From Polymyxa betae (Eukaryota > Endomyxa > Phytomyxea > Plasmodiophorida > Plasmodiophoridae), in the NCBI GenBank assembly GCA_003693705.1, contig RBZT01000323.1, forward strand, positions 1 to 64,000: a stretch of 64,000 bases of DNA, given 5' to 3'. The stretch's first letter is position 1, and each line of letters starts with the position of its first letter. The position numbers and the translations under genes are program-made. The notes under the pieces were generated by a model, which saw nothing but the letters and a program-made list of their open reading frames with translations, was not told where the DNA came from and did no database searches. This document shows, one piece after another, positions 1 to 10,491 of this stretch.

Positions 1-1879
1 ATTTTGGAGTTGATCGGAATCGTTGCGTGGAGGCCGCTCCTCGCCATTCATAGTAGGGAGACGAGGGGACCCGCGCAGTCCGTGACAGTTAGGGCTCTTC
101 CCCTATAGGAATCGTCAGCAGGGGCGCAGCCCTCTGCGCAGCCCCTCAGGAAGGGCCAGTACGACTGCCTGGTGGTCTGCTGGGCGGCTGCGAGTACTGT
201 CATGCTCAATGGGCATGACACAATTGCTGATGCATAAGTCTGTTTGCGATGCCCAGGCCTTGTTTATGGTAAATTTGGTGATCAAACAACAATATATAAA
301 CTAGTCTAACCTGCTTAACTTCAGGCTGCACTGACAGCAAACGATAACTTCCAAACCCCTGGGCGTCCGGGCAAAGTTGCCAAGACCTCTGTGGCTTGAA
401 TCGGAGATTCAACCAAAATAAGAAATAATAAGGAAAAAGTAATCTGTTTATTGCCACGGCATTAATGCTCCTTATATAGAAAAAGGAATGCAAATTCTCG
501 TTTTAGGACCTTCCCAGACTTTATGTAACATAACATGTAACATAACAGTTAAAGTAGGGCGCAATAAGTGTTCGCAATTATTACCGCACTACACACTTCC
601 TTCTCCCAAAAGTTTTCAAAGAATCTAAGGTGGCTGTAGTGAGACTTGAACACATTTTGAAGGGGACCGACCTCCAGTAAAAAAAACATAAGTGGCAAGT
701 TATGGGAAAAGGTCTGCTCCAAGTCACTTGTGCAATCCGGTCATTAGAACCAGCTCCCTGCGCTCAAGCATCTCTGCATTATAAACGTCACACTCACGGC
801 TCATAGGCTCACTTGGAACTTCGACGACGTCATTAGAATCCAATAAAACGGACCGGAATCACCTTAATTCGAATTTCTTTTATGCGAATACAGCTGCAAA
901 ACAATTCTGGTGGATTGGAATGGGATTTTTTTGGAGCGAGAGCGTTTTGATATTTACAAATATTTAAGTGGCAAATTACAATATTGTTTCCTCTCTATGA
1001 TATTTTGGGACATCCACTGCTCGACCAATGGTTTCCAGGTGTCCAAATATCCAGAGCATTAATCACAACAGGTCAGGAAGGGCGTATTTGTAGTTTGTAT
1101 TCTGGGAGCCCAATTTGTTAATGGTGTTAAAAAATCAAGTAAAACTGCGATTATCTCGCTGGGGCAGAATTGGGAAAGAGGCACTTTTTTAATGTTTGTC
1201 TAAACGACATCAAATTTGCTTGTGAATAAAAATGCCACCATGCTCATTCGTTAATGTCATCGACCTCGGCTGGTGTCCTATCAGAAACGGGAAATGCAGC
1301 ATAACTGGCGACTCTAACTGTTAGCGGCGCTTTCAGCCATTGAATACGCATCAATTACTCCAATTGCGACGAATAAAGCGGGCAAATTCCTGTTCGGAAC
1401 GAGCCTGTCGGCACTTGAAACACATTAGGCTGATAGGCTGCTTCTGGAACGTTTATTGGTAATGTTGACACGAAACAATCTACTACTTCATTTTCATTGT
1501 TGCATTGGTTTCTTCTTTCAAGTTTGGGAATATGGTACGGATCCTTTCAAAATTAAACGCTGTGCCTTTTTGATGGCTGAGCGGCATCAAAACCACCTCA
1601 ATGGCCGGGCGATGGAATCATTGTCATCAATTTCTCGAGAACGCCATTCTTATATTTCGGCAGATGAAAATATGATTCTGATAATTTCGAGTAATTATTC
1701 TCGGTGCAAAGGTGGACGGCATGAAGAAATTTGCGACTTCATCAGATCCCACGAAACGGCTTTGCGGCCAATTTGGTCTTATATATAAATAGTTTCTTCG
1801 AAATTCTGTTTAAAGACCTCCCTACCAGCCAATGTTGATAAAAGCTTGAAGCCAATTACAGCTGATGCTGGTTTCCCAA
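1..1879. other. Gene-poor stretch, no supportable gene
   Basis: Apart from the dispersed repeat at 250-387, I see no coding exon I can support. Open frames here are short, AT-rich and match no family I recognise; the longest (1456-1788, + strand) opens only at a TTG. The stretch lies downstream of the minus-strand kinase gene ending at 1880 and may contain its 3' end or a further 3' exon. Confidence 0.5.
250..387 (+). repeat. Dispersed repeat, copy 1
   Basis: This block of about 138 bp recurs in the same orientation at 5914-6052. The most conserved part is the 3' 117 bp (271-387 versus 5936-6052), which differs at only a few positions; the 5' 20-odd bases are more diverged. No coding potential or terminal inverted repeat was recognised. 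The copies are about 5.66 kb apart and enclose the kinase gene and the inverted-repeat element, so long terminal repeats are unlikely. Confidence 0.7.
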
Positions 1880-3115
1880 CTAAATTATCTTAAGCAGTGA
1901 ATGATAAACCTTGTCGAAATCAGAAACAAACCAAGATCTACCTGGGTGGTATTCGATGGTGGAGCTTGATATTTTCATCGGCTCTTGATCAATGCGCTTG
2001 GCTGAGCCGAAATCCCCTAAATGACCCAAGCCACCTTGGTCTATGAACACGTTACCACTGGTAACGTCACAGTGAGCTAAACCGAGATCGTGCATTTCTA
2101 CGAGCGCACTATGAAGCCGACGCAAATATGAAGCCAAAACCAGATGTGATTGCGCAGGAAGTTGGTCAAGAGATGCGACATAGACGGGCATGATCAGACA
2201 AGCAGACCGCTGTCCCGATTCGAGAAAGGTTTCTTGTAGTGTGCCACTAAAATAAAATGAGAATCCAACGTCTGTTCCGAGAGACGTAAAGTTTGACATG
2301 CATATATTTCCATATCGACCTCCTCTAGACCGGCGAGATTGGACTCTTGTCTACAAATGGAACGCAAAATACAGAAATACAATACGGTTTGCATAGTGAC
2401 TTCAACTAACCGACGGCGTAGGATCTTGACTATTTTAGGCGATCCATCGATCAAACTGGACCCTTTAAGAAGATAAGGGTTGTTCGCAAATGCAAGACCG
2501 TCAAGACTGATTTTTGCAGCTTCAGAAATTCTAACCCTTGTTGCAGTGTGCGGAAGATCCTTGAAATAGTAATACAATGCAGAAGCACGTTCCGGATGGT
2601 CTGCGGTGAGTTCCATTTGTCGGCGTGCACGGATAATGATCTTGTCAAGGACATCGCCAAGTGGTGGGTTGATTTTACATTGGCGCAAAGACTGGATGAA
2701 TCTTGTAATCACTTGAGAATCTATACAATGGAAATATCAGAAAAATACCGTAAAATGTGTTCATAGTGATTGGACCATCAAAAAAGCAATGATAAATCAA
2801 GATAGAAACATGATTCATATAATCACGAAAAAAACAGCTAATATGCCTAATTCAAAAATAATCAATACACGATCAGTATAATCACTCACAAATCCAGAGA
2901 TAATCGTGTGAAATTCTGTGAAGTTTGGCAAACGTACCGGAAGGGGCGGCGGCGGGTGGATGCTGGCCCTTGGTGAGAGTGCACCCATGAATACACGGTT
3001 CGTCGGCATGCGACAGATCCAGAGGAGTCCCAAGCAACTCTTGGCGAGTGTAGCCATTTGACACGACATCGGTTTTGTGATTATGACTAAGCACTGCGAG
3101 GCAAGTCCGAGACAT
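1880..3115 (-). CDS. Divergent protein kinase-domain protein
   Basis: The C-terminal half is a eukaryotic-type protein kinase domain. Visible elements are a candidate ATP-binding lysine in KIVKIL, a catalytic loop HCDVTSGN (HRD changed to HCD, catalytic Asp and metal-binding Asn kept) and LGDFGSAKR. Introns inferred at 2721-2889, 2351-2410 and 2233-2285 join exons in one frame. The N-terminal 190 or so residues match nothing I know. The first ATG is at 3115; the frame is open to 3160 but opens there only with GTG, so an upstream exon is possible. No APE motif or full C-lobe is seen before the stop at 1880, so the gene is either truncated or has a further 3' exon (GT at the end of the EYHP segment). 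The kinase call is sound; substrate and role are unknown. Confidence 0.6.
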
Positions 3116-4084
3116 CGCGACTGACGGCAAGTCAAACAAAATCGTAGTGACGTCGCTCACAGTATGATCCTGCCATCGCGTACTAATAATCTAAAATGAT
3201 GGAGAGTTCGGATAGCGCATACATCCAAAAAATATCATGATCAGATTACCGTAAACTTATGCTTGGAATGGATATGCGAGTCTGATTGATAGTGGTCTCT
3301 ACAGGACAATATTCAATTATCAAAGGCAACAAAAGATGCGATCTCCAAAATCAGCGCAAATCGCACTCTAGGGTTCCGATCGATACCGGTAGTACCCGAC
3401 TATCGGCGCTCCGGTAGTCTCCCGGTTGGATACCGGTAGATGGGTGGTACCCGACCCGACTACCGACACTACCGGCCTAGGAATAGTGAGTGCTGGAAAA
3501 TCTGCGTGGCGGACTTTGAAATCCTTCTTGTAATCTTGTTTCATACACGGAAGCGAAGGGCTGACGCTCCACTGTGCCCCGTAAATGCACCTTTCCTTTG
3601 CGCCAATCTAAGGATTGAAGTTTTCGATCCTGTCGTGAGTGATTACGAGCCCATAGCGTTGAGTAAAAGCTTCGGCAGTAGCCTTGTGTCCAACGTATTA
3701 TATACCTGATTCAGCATCTGGAACCGAGATTGACCCCAATGATGCTGAATCAGTTCAATGGAAATTGTTCAACAGCCGATAAACCCAAGGTGATTGTTTA
3801 TGATCAGATAAGCAAGACAGGCACAGATGGGACCATCACTTTTGCTTAAATTGGTGATATCATGCACGAAGTTGATAAGTATCTCAGCCTTCCTTGCGAC
3901 GGCACTTAGGTCGATCCAGTCGGGTTTTAGTGAGGTTGGGAAAGATATTCTCTCTATCCAAGGTTCATCGGTCTCAGTGGAGATGATTATGAACTGCGGT
4001 CGTGATTTTATTGGTCTTGACATTCATCGACTCATAAACATGAAACTTTAAGGACCCTGATATTTGGGGAATTGTGGAGCACTG

Positions 4085-4169
4085 CTTAGTAGGCCCTTGA
4101 CTAATAGCTGTGGAGCTGTTATTGTACCTTGTGGTCAGTTAGTTGCTGTGAAGTCCAGGCGCAGTTTCT
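4085..4169 (+). repeat. Internal repeat, copy A
   Basis: This is the first of three direct copies inside the candidate transposon. Each copy starts near TAGGCCCTGGACTAA, continues through a small hairpin (AACAGCT-GTGG-AGCTGTT, here with a G-U pair) and ends at GAAGTCCAGGCGCAG. TGGTCAGTTAG (4131-4142) resembles a Pol III A-box, and GGTTCGAGTCT (about 4193-4203) a B-box some 60 bp later, so copy A may derive from a tRNA-related SINE head. No cloverleaf folds convincingly. Confidence 0.6.
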
Positions 4170-4383
4170 ACAGAATAACAGCTCAAAGGGTCGGGTTCGA
4201 GTCTCCCCTGTATACTGGACGTTTTTGGGTTCACTGGACCGGACCGGCTCACAACTCGTGAAAAGATGCGTGGTTCATCTGAGTTGGGGGTCACCTACTT
4301 AATTCTGCCTGAGGCCTGAGTGCCTGATTCTGGTGAGGAAGGCAGTCACATTCAAGAGAGGGGTGTGTGGAGTACTGCTTATC

Positions 4384-4460
4384 TAGGCCCTGGACTAACA
4401 GCTGTGGAGCTGTTATTGTACCTTTTGGTCAGTTAGTTGCTGTGGTGAAGTCCAGGCGCA
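4384..4460 (+). repeat. Internal repeat, copy B
   Basis: This is the second copy of the repeat at 4085. It matches copy C more closely than copy A (GGACTAACAGCTG and CCTTTTGGTCAG in both). It has a 3-bp insertion in TTGCTGTGGTGAAGTCC and loses similarity after CAGGCGCAG. It lacks the B-box-like sequence found downstream of copy A. Confidence 0.65.
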
Positions 4461-5133
4461 GAATATGCAGCCATCCCTCGTTGAAGTTGAGTTTCCAGGC
4501 TAGGCTGCAGATCGACGTTTTTTTGCGCTGGGGACAGCAACCTCAACTGGTAGCCTCAAAATATCACAGATTCTTTGAAACGGTGCCAGTAAGTCACCGA
4601 AAGGACTTGCCTTGCGGCGATCTCTCGAACAGCATTGGGATCGACACAAGGATTGCGCAATCCTTGCGCCATGAAGCAGGTAAGCGGTCTTCCAGAACCT
4701 GTAGAAATTGCACTCCAATCTACTCGAAAACGCTGACGAGACGATGGCTGGAAATTGCGAACTATTTTATTTCCGGCAATTGTAGAACGTGGACACTACC
4801 CATTGGAAGGTTCCAAACTCCGCAACGGAGAAGCGCCACGGAACTGTGGAACCTAATGCTGGAATGTTCCAACAGAACCTTCCTTCAAAATGTGGTCCCA
4901 CAGTTTCCTGTGCTGATTCCTGCAGTGACCGCGCAGGTAGTCTGGGTTGTCGCATATATAGTAGCATGCCAAGCAAGTGACGTTAATATAGTTGGATATT
5001 TGTTCTCTGGGGAGTCCAATGTGCCAGCTGCAAAATGACGCGCCTTTTCGTTCAGGTACCCGTGTTGACTATGCGCCCGACACCGTAGATCCCAGAGGAC
5101 GATATGAGGATAGTCTTCGTCGTTTTTGAAGAT

Positions 5134-5448
5134 TTACAGGTCGGGAGTCGGTGACAGGTCATACTTCTGTTTGATAGCGTTGATTTCTTCCAATACTTGG
5201 GTGTCTGATTGGTCATCTCGTTTCGGTTTCTTGCAACTCGGAGGCTGGCATCCATCCTCGTCCAATGGAGATTCGTCTTCGTTGGGCGAGATGGGTGTTT
5301 TCCCTTTTCCGTCTTGGAGAAACACGATCGCGTCCGAATTGGCGGAGTCGTACTCGAAACCATTACGTCGAAGTTGACTCTCGTTCTCGTCAGCATCACT
5401 AATCGGTGGGCTTGATCGTAGTCGGCGCCGCGACTCTTTCGAAGCCAT
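5134..5448 (-). CDS. Hypothetical small acidic protein or exon inside the TIR element
   Basis: This open frame of 104 residues runs from a true ATG (5448). It encodes an acidic, serine-rich polypeptide with a basic nuclear-localisation-like run (SCKKPKRDD) and a short helical C-terminus. No family is recognised. It lies wholly inside the candidate transposon, between internal repeat copies B and C, and could be a captured exon or a remnant of an element-encoded protein. A GT just before the stop (CCT|GTAAAT) allows a further exon. Its existence as a gene is uncertain. Confidence 0.3.
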   Translation of the reverse strand: MASKESRRRLRSSPPISDADENESQLRRNGFEYDSANSDAIVFLQDGKGKTPISPNEDESPLDEDGCQPPSCKKPKRDDQSDTQVLEEINAIKQKYDLSPTPDL

Positions 5449-5502
5449 TGCTGATGCTCACAATGGTCGTAAATCGGGGTGTTGTCGCGAGATCTTGCTT
5501 AA

Positions 5503-5586
5503 GTAGGCCCTGGACTAACAGCTGTGGAGCTGTTATTGTACCTTTTGGTCAGTTAGTTGCTGTGAAGTCCAGGCGCAGTTTCTACA
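5503..5586 (+). repeat. Internal repeat, copy C
   Basis: This is the third copy of the repeat at 4085, nearly identical to copy B over the first 60 bp, with the perfect hairpin AACAGCT-GTGG-AGCTGTT. It shares the 3' extension TTTCTACAGA with copy A, then diverges. It lies about 140 bp inside the right inverted terminus of the candidate transposon. Confidence 0.65.
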
Positions 5587-5913
5587 GAGGAATGCGCTTT
5601 AAAGTATTGAAATGACAGAAGAGCTGTTATAATGAAATTTGGGTCTTTTCTGAGCCTTTCTGTCTTTATGTGCTTCGGTAGCCGGTACTACCGGTATCCG
5701 ACCCGAACGGTACCGATCGGAACCCTAAATCGCAGCGAGACAAAGCGTCAGGCTAAGGACTTTTGCAAAAAATATCTGACACGTATGCGTCAAATTTGAA
5801 CTGCTTGATAACGGAAGCGAAAGAAAAACTGTTCGGTCCCTTGATTAAAACGCGACCTGGATTGGCGATTTCCGAGTACGGATATAGCGGGTAGATTGTG
5901 ACAGTCTCATTAC

Positions 5914-6052
5914 TGCCCATGCCTTAGTTCTGATAAAATTTGGAGGTCAAACAACAATATATAAACATGTCTAACCTGTTTAACTTCAAGCTGCACTGAC
6001 AGCAAATGATGACTTCCAAACCCCTGGGCGTCCGGGCAAAGTTGCCAAGACC
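5914..6052 (+). repeat. Dispersed repeat, copy 2
   Basis: This is the second copy of the element at 250-387, in the same orientation and nearly identical over its 3' 117 bp. It starts about 185 bp beyond the right end of the TIR element. No gene overlaps it. Confidence 0.7.
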
Positions 6053-6954
6053 GTTGCGAACAGCGATACTTCAGTCGTATCATTTTCCCAATTATTCCGT
6101 TTTTGCCAAAAGGATAATCATCGGTCCAATCGTGTCTCGAACAAGGCGCCGTTGCCGTAAAAAAAATCTACGCAATCGCATTGCGAGAGTTCAAAAAGTG
6201 CAAGCCTACCTACATGCACATAACTGGTACATTATACAGGTGCTCAGAACTTGGTCATTTTCGAACCGAAACCTGTTATGTACCTTAAGAATCCCAAAGG
6301 GGAGGTGAAATAGAGAACTGAGAAGAAGACCACAGAAGCGAGACGGAAGTGCAGTCTGGAACTACTGTTCTGCAACTCACCGCTCCCATCAGATTCTATT
6401 ATAACACAAAATAAGAATAAAGCATTGCAATACTGTATCATGACTTGAATGGCTATCTGCCGTTTTGCTGTGTCATATATATTGACAGCGTCAGCAAATT
6501 CACGAAACATGTGTGCTGATGGGGATTGGAAGGTCCAGAGCGAATTCATCCGACACTGGCAGGAACATGGAGAGGGTCACTGAGCGCTCTGATGAGCATG
6601 TAAGTGGGTATGTCTCCCAACAATTGACTTGATCGCATACAGATCAGAATAAAAACATGACCAGAAGTGAAGTTTACATCAGGGCTGTTTATAGCGACAT
6701 TTTCGCTCCATCAGACCAGGTAGACAATCCATCAAGATGAAGCTTGTCTCATCGGACAACAGGTGGAAATTAAACAGAGCTAAACAATCAAAAAATATTT
6801 TACAATTATTAACAAACAATAAACGATCACGATTTGGGCGCGAAATACGATCGCAGCGACCGCATCGAGCTCGTATCGGCCTTGATCCGTTTCGCTTTCC
6901 TTCCGGCTGCAGTCGTCGCCGCCTTCGTCTTTTAACACACAATCAGCACCAGTA
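6053..6954. other. Intergenic, nothing recognised
   Basis: No family-level similarity was found in any frame. The open frames on both strands are under 120 codons and have no convincing splice partners. The right part is downstream of the RNASEH2B stop at 6955. Confidence 0.5.
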
Positions 6955-7820
6955 TCACCAGTCTACAAAACTGATCACCTTTTTCAGCGGCTCCGGCGTG
7001 GGCGCCGCCGCAGCCTTGGGCGGGTCCAGTACGTCCGCCGACAGCTGGAACCGGTGCAGCAGCAGCGGCGCCCATTTCTCATCGACATAATCGCAGATGA
7101 TGCCAACCGCTTCAACCAGATAGGAGGTGGCGACGACCCCCTTAACATCGACGACGTCCGCCATCAAGGCGGCCTGGACACGTTCAATCTTGGCCGCCAA
7201 CCAGCTCACGACCTTGTCGTCATTCAGGCGGAACACATCGCCGACGTCCAGCGATCGCCAATCGCAGATGTGCTTCAGATCAAAATGCTCGAACGACGAT
7301 AGCGTTTGTAGAGAGCCTTGATCGTCGTCCAGCTGATCAAGAGGACAGAAACAGCCCGGGGTCTGATCTTGAGTATTTAGTTGATGCTTGAAGAAGCAAA
7401 AACATCAAACTGTTTCTTACGTGTGATTGCAACAAAGGCAGAGCGATCAACAAAGGGTCTATACGAGTAGCTATATACAGTGACCCGTCCTTGAATCAAA
7501 CGGTCAGTATGATAAAAACATGCAAAATAAAGATAAACAAAAAATCCGAAAAATGATGTTTCGAAATTATAAAGCTGTCTGCTTACCGACACGACCTGCT
7601 TGCCAAGAAACCACGACGCCTTTGATTGCTGCATCTGCTGGATTTCAAACAGGGCGCCATCGCAGCGAATGAACGTCGAGCGTCTGCCTGGAAAGAGTTC
7701 AGCGAAGAGTCGGTAGGAGTCGCGGCAAGGCCAGCTACCCGGGCGAGATGGATGCGTCAGCAGGACAATCTTGGCCGATGCCGCATCACGCCCGACGCCA
7801 TCGACGACAATGACGGCCAT
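6955..7820 (-). CDS. RNASEH2B: Ribonuclease H2 subunit B
   Basis: This is the non-catalytic B subunit of the trimeric RNase H2, which removes ribonucleotides and RNA-DNA hybrids from nuclear DNA. Three exons (7587-7820, 7421-7489, 6955-7362) join in frame to give 236 residues; the introns are 97 and 58 bp. Family features are an early segment ending in KASWFLGKQVV, exon 2 encoding DGSLYIATRIDPLLIALPLL (the DGSL..ATPVDPLF core), PLDQ at the start of exon 3, and the helical VVSWLAAKIERV...YLVEAVGIICDYV region. The human protein is longer, with a disordered tail and a PCNA-binding motif. Here the protein stops soon after a proline/alanine-rich linker, and no clear PIP box is seen. Confidence 0.85.
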
Positions 7821-8805
7821 GACGACCTCTCCGAGACCGCTGTCTTTGTGTTATGAGATTGGCTCGCAGTCTTGCAAGAGGGCGCCGCAACAACTCAATG
7901 AAACGTGACGAGCTCCTCTCATTTCATACAAATCCAGGAGGCTGCTGTATCATGGCCCTGGGTGAGATTCATCAAGTGATAGTCGATGGAAGAGAGGTCC
8001 AAAACCCTAAAACCCTGGAACTTGGTTTTAAGAGTCTCTCTGTCAGTAATTAACCCGTTCGTAGGTGTGTTGGATTCCCTGCTTGTTCTGTACCTAGATA
8101 GCCATGACTACTCAGCCCCTAATGGGATCGTACGCGGTCCACGTTTCGCCTATGGAAATTGAGCCTTCCTGGATATTAGCAGGCCCCCGCTGCAGCCCAT
8201 CGCCGTTACGGTCATCCTGGACCTATTGCACGAGGCGTGCTCTCGTCACGCGAGCTACCGAGACTACGTGACCTTGCTCTCTTTGTTTGATACATTTCAT
8301 TCCATTTGTTCTCTTTATTGCTGTGTACCAACAATATCCATCCTATTGAATTACATTGATCACCGCGCTTTTCGACTTCCTTCACTGTGAGATAAACTTT
8401 TTTTCACGTACTGGGCAGCTTGCAAGGCTTTCACAAGGAAAAACTGCACATACTCTTTTCAGGATCTGCAAAAGATCGTTCCAGTGGCGTTGAAAAGTTC
8501 CCGATCAAGTCGGGAAAGCCGTGAAGACGTATCGAATCACCGCCGCATTCCAGTGCGAATTTGAAATGCGACCTAAATTTTCTGAAGAAAAAATGCCGCT
8601 CAGTCAAAAACTATATTCGCACTTTATCTGAAACCGATTTGAAACAATGTAACCTGGCTGGAAGTACTTTTAATGAGCGGCATTTTCAAAAAGTGCTTCA
8701 AAATGAATCGCACTCTATCATTTAGCACACCCAAGTTTGGGGGTGAATGACAGGCGCACTTTTTTTATATGCTGCTTATAGAAAGTGCTTCCAGCCCAAG
8801 GCATA
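7821..8805. other. Intergenic between divergent RNASEH2B and HCF101-like genes
   Basis: This stretch holds the 5' sides of both flanking genes, which are transcribed away from each other. Short open frames near 7853-8053 have no recognisable product. No RNA gene or repeat was identified. Confidence 0.5.
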
Positions 8806-10442
8806 ATGTTGCGTTATGTTCTGCAACGGCGCCCTTCATCGTCGTTATCATGGTCACAGATCCAGTCGCAGTGCCTACGAGCCTTGCAGGGCGTCATCCA
8901 TCCGGAGACCAAACGGGATGTCGTTTATTCCGGGCTGATTCACAAAATCGAACAGAGGCCGGACGCCTCCGTCCTCGTCCATCTCGATGTCGACCGCCAT
9001 TATCGCGACCTTCGTTCTCAGATCATCCACGCCCTGAAATCTGTACCTGGGGTTAAAGACCTTGAAGTTCGTATGGCACCTATGCGGAAATCTGAGAAAT
9101 CACAATCAAGCACGCAATCGGAAGTACTGCTACATTTTATTTGCATTATTTCCACGATTTTGCCATTTCAGCTTTTTTCAAACAAATATTTAAAAGTCCT
9201 TTCGCAGGAGGCGTCATCAGATCGTCGCGGCGGCCTGATCGATGTTGAGCGGATTGTGTCTGTCTCCAGCTGCAAAGGCGGCGTCGGCAAGTCGACGGTG
9301 GCCGTCAACCTGGCCTACAGCCTCTCTCAAGCCGGCCTTCGCGTGGGCCTGCTCGACGCCGACCTCTTCGGGCCCAGCCTGCCGACCTTGGTTGGTCAGG
9401 CCGGGCAGCGCCTCGAGCGCAACGCCGATCGGCGCGTCGTCCCGCTCGATTATCGCGGCGTCCGCCTCGTCTCGTACGGATTCCTGGCGCCGGATCCGTC
9501 GGCCGCCACCGTCCTGCGCGGGCCAGTATCGTCGCAGATCGCCCAGCAGCTGGCCCTGGGCACGGCCTGGGGCCAGCTCGACTACCTCGTGATTGATACC
9601 CCGCCGGGCACCGGTGATATCCAGCTGTCGCTGATGCAGGCGCTGACGTTGACGGCGAACGTGGTTGTGACGACGCCGCAACTGCTCAGCCATATCGATG
9701 TGGTGAAAGGGCTCGCTATGTATAAGAAGCTATCGGTCCCGACTGTCGCTGCTGTCAATAATATGGTGAACTTTCCTTTGTTAAAAATATGGTTTTTAAT
9801 ACTGTTTCTTTTCTTGCAAATTCTTTCATTCCAGTTTTTCCAACGTTATATTTTGCTTTGAATTTTTGAATTCTAAAACATCAGTTTCAGGCCTATTTTG
9901 TTTGCGATCGGTGCGATGCTCAGCATTATCCATTCGGGCGTCAGGCGAACAGTTTCATGACGGATTTCGAGATCCCTCTCTCAACGGACTTGCCAATTCA
10001 GGCGGAGATCGGGCGTGATGTCGATATCGGCGTCCCGACCATGCTCAGCGACGATCCGAGAACAGCCGCTATTCGCTCCATTATGAAAACGTTCGCGGCG
10101 TCCTTTCACGAACACGTCTCATTGCTGCAGAGCTCCCCCGCGCCTCGTCCCGACGTTTCCCTCGACAGTGGCAACATCGCCTTTTCTGATGACAGGTCAG
10201 CTGGCGTCATCGATGCCGAGCGCCTTCGCCGGGCATGCCAATGCGCAGCTTGTTTGCAATCACGGACGGAGTCGGCCAAACCGGGCCCTCGCCAGGCTGT
10301 TAATGTGAAACCGATCGGGAATTATGGAGTTGAAATTGATTGGGACGATGGACATAAAGGATCCATATATTCGTATGATACATTACGAAGGCTGTTACAC
10401 GATCAGCCACGAATACACGAGAGACAATCGGGCCGGATCTGA
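8806..10442 (+). CDS. HCF101: HCF101-type Fe-S cluster carrier (Mrp/NBP35 family)
   Basis: Three domains occur in order. A MIP18/DUF59 domain covers about residues 22-95. A P-loop Mrp/NBP35 ATPase covers about 115-290, with the deviant Walker A CKGGVGKST, DADLFGPSLP and DTPPGTGD. A C-terminal DUF971-like domain includes NYGVEIDWDDGHKGSIYSYD. This MIP18-Mrp-DUF971 order defines HCF101, which transfers [4Fe-4S] clusters. Exons 8806-9123, 9208-9765 and 9891-10442 give 475 residues. The ATG at 8806 is used because the frame upstream opens only with GTG. The N-terminus (MLRYVLQRRPSSSLSW) is basic, hydroxylated and lacks acidic residues, like a mitochondrial presequence. Cysteines CDRC and CQCAAC are candidate cluster ligands. 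The gene ends 49 bp from the convergent BUB2-like gene. Confidence 0.88.
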
Positions 10443-10491
10443 ACCGCTGCCAAATACATTATATCTATCAAATCATAATATTATATACATT

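Larger units (their letters stand above)
3369..5727. mobile_element. Candidate TIR DNA transposon, 2.36 kb
   Basis: The left end begins TAGGGTTCCGATCG (3369) and the right end finishes with its inverse complement, CGATCGGAACCCTA (5714-5727). Just inside each end are further inverted CCGGTA/TACCGG-rich motifs (3382-3475 and 5676-5713), as expected of subterminal transposase-binding repeats. AATCGCA lies outside both ends (3359-3365, then 3 bp before the left end; 5728-5734 directly after the right end) and may be a decayed target-site duplication of about 10 bp. No transposase was recognised, so the element would be non-autonomous. It carries three copies of an 80-bp internal repeat and one small open frame. 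The superfamily is undecided; a TSD near 10 bp would fit MULE-like and 8 bp would fit hAT. Confidence 0.55.

Noticed and set aside
4367-5038. 223-codon plus-strand open frame inside the TIR element
   Set aside because: Its N-terminus is the 80-bp internal repeat read in one frame, the rest has no domain features, and other frames are equally open.
250-6052. LTR retrotransposon bounded by the 138-bp direct repeats
   Set aside because: The interval holds a kinase gene and a TIR element but no gag, protease, reverse transcriptase or primer-binding site.
9217-9693. 158-codon minus-strand frame inside HCF101
   Set aside because: It is the complement of the GC-rich Mrp domain; the plus-strand frame carries Walker A and DTPPGTGD.
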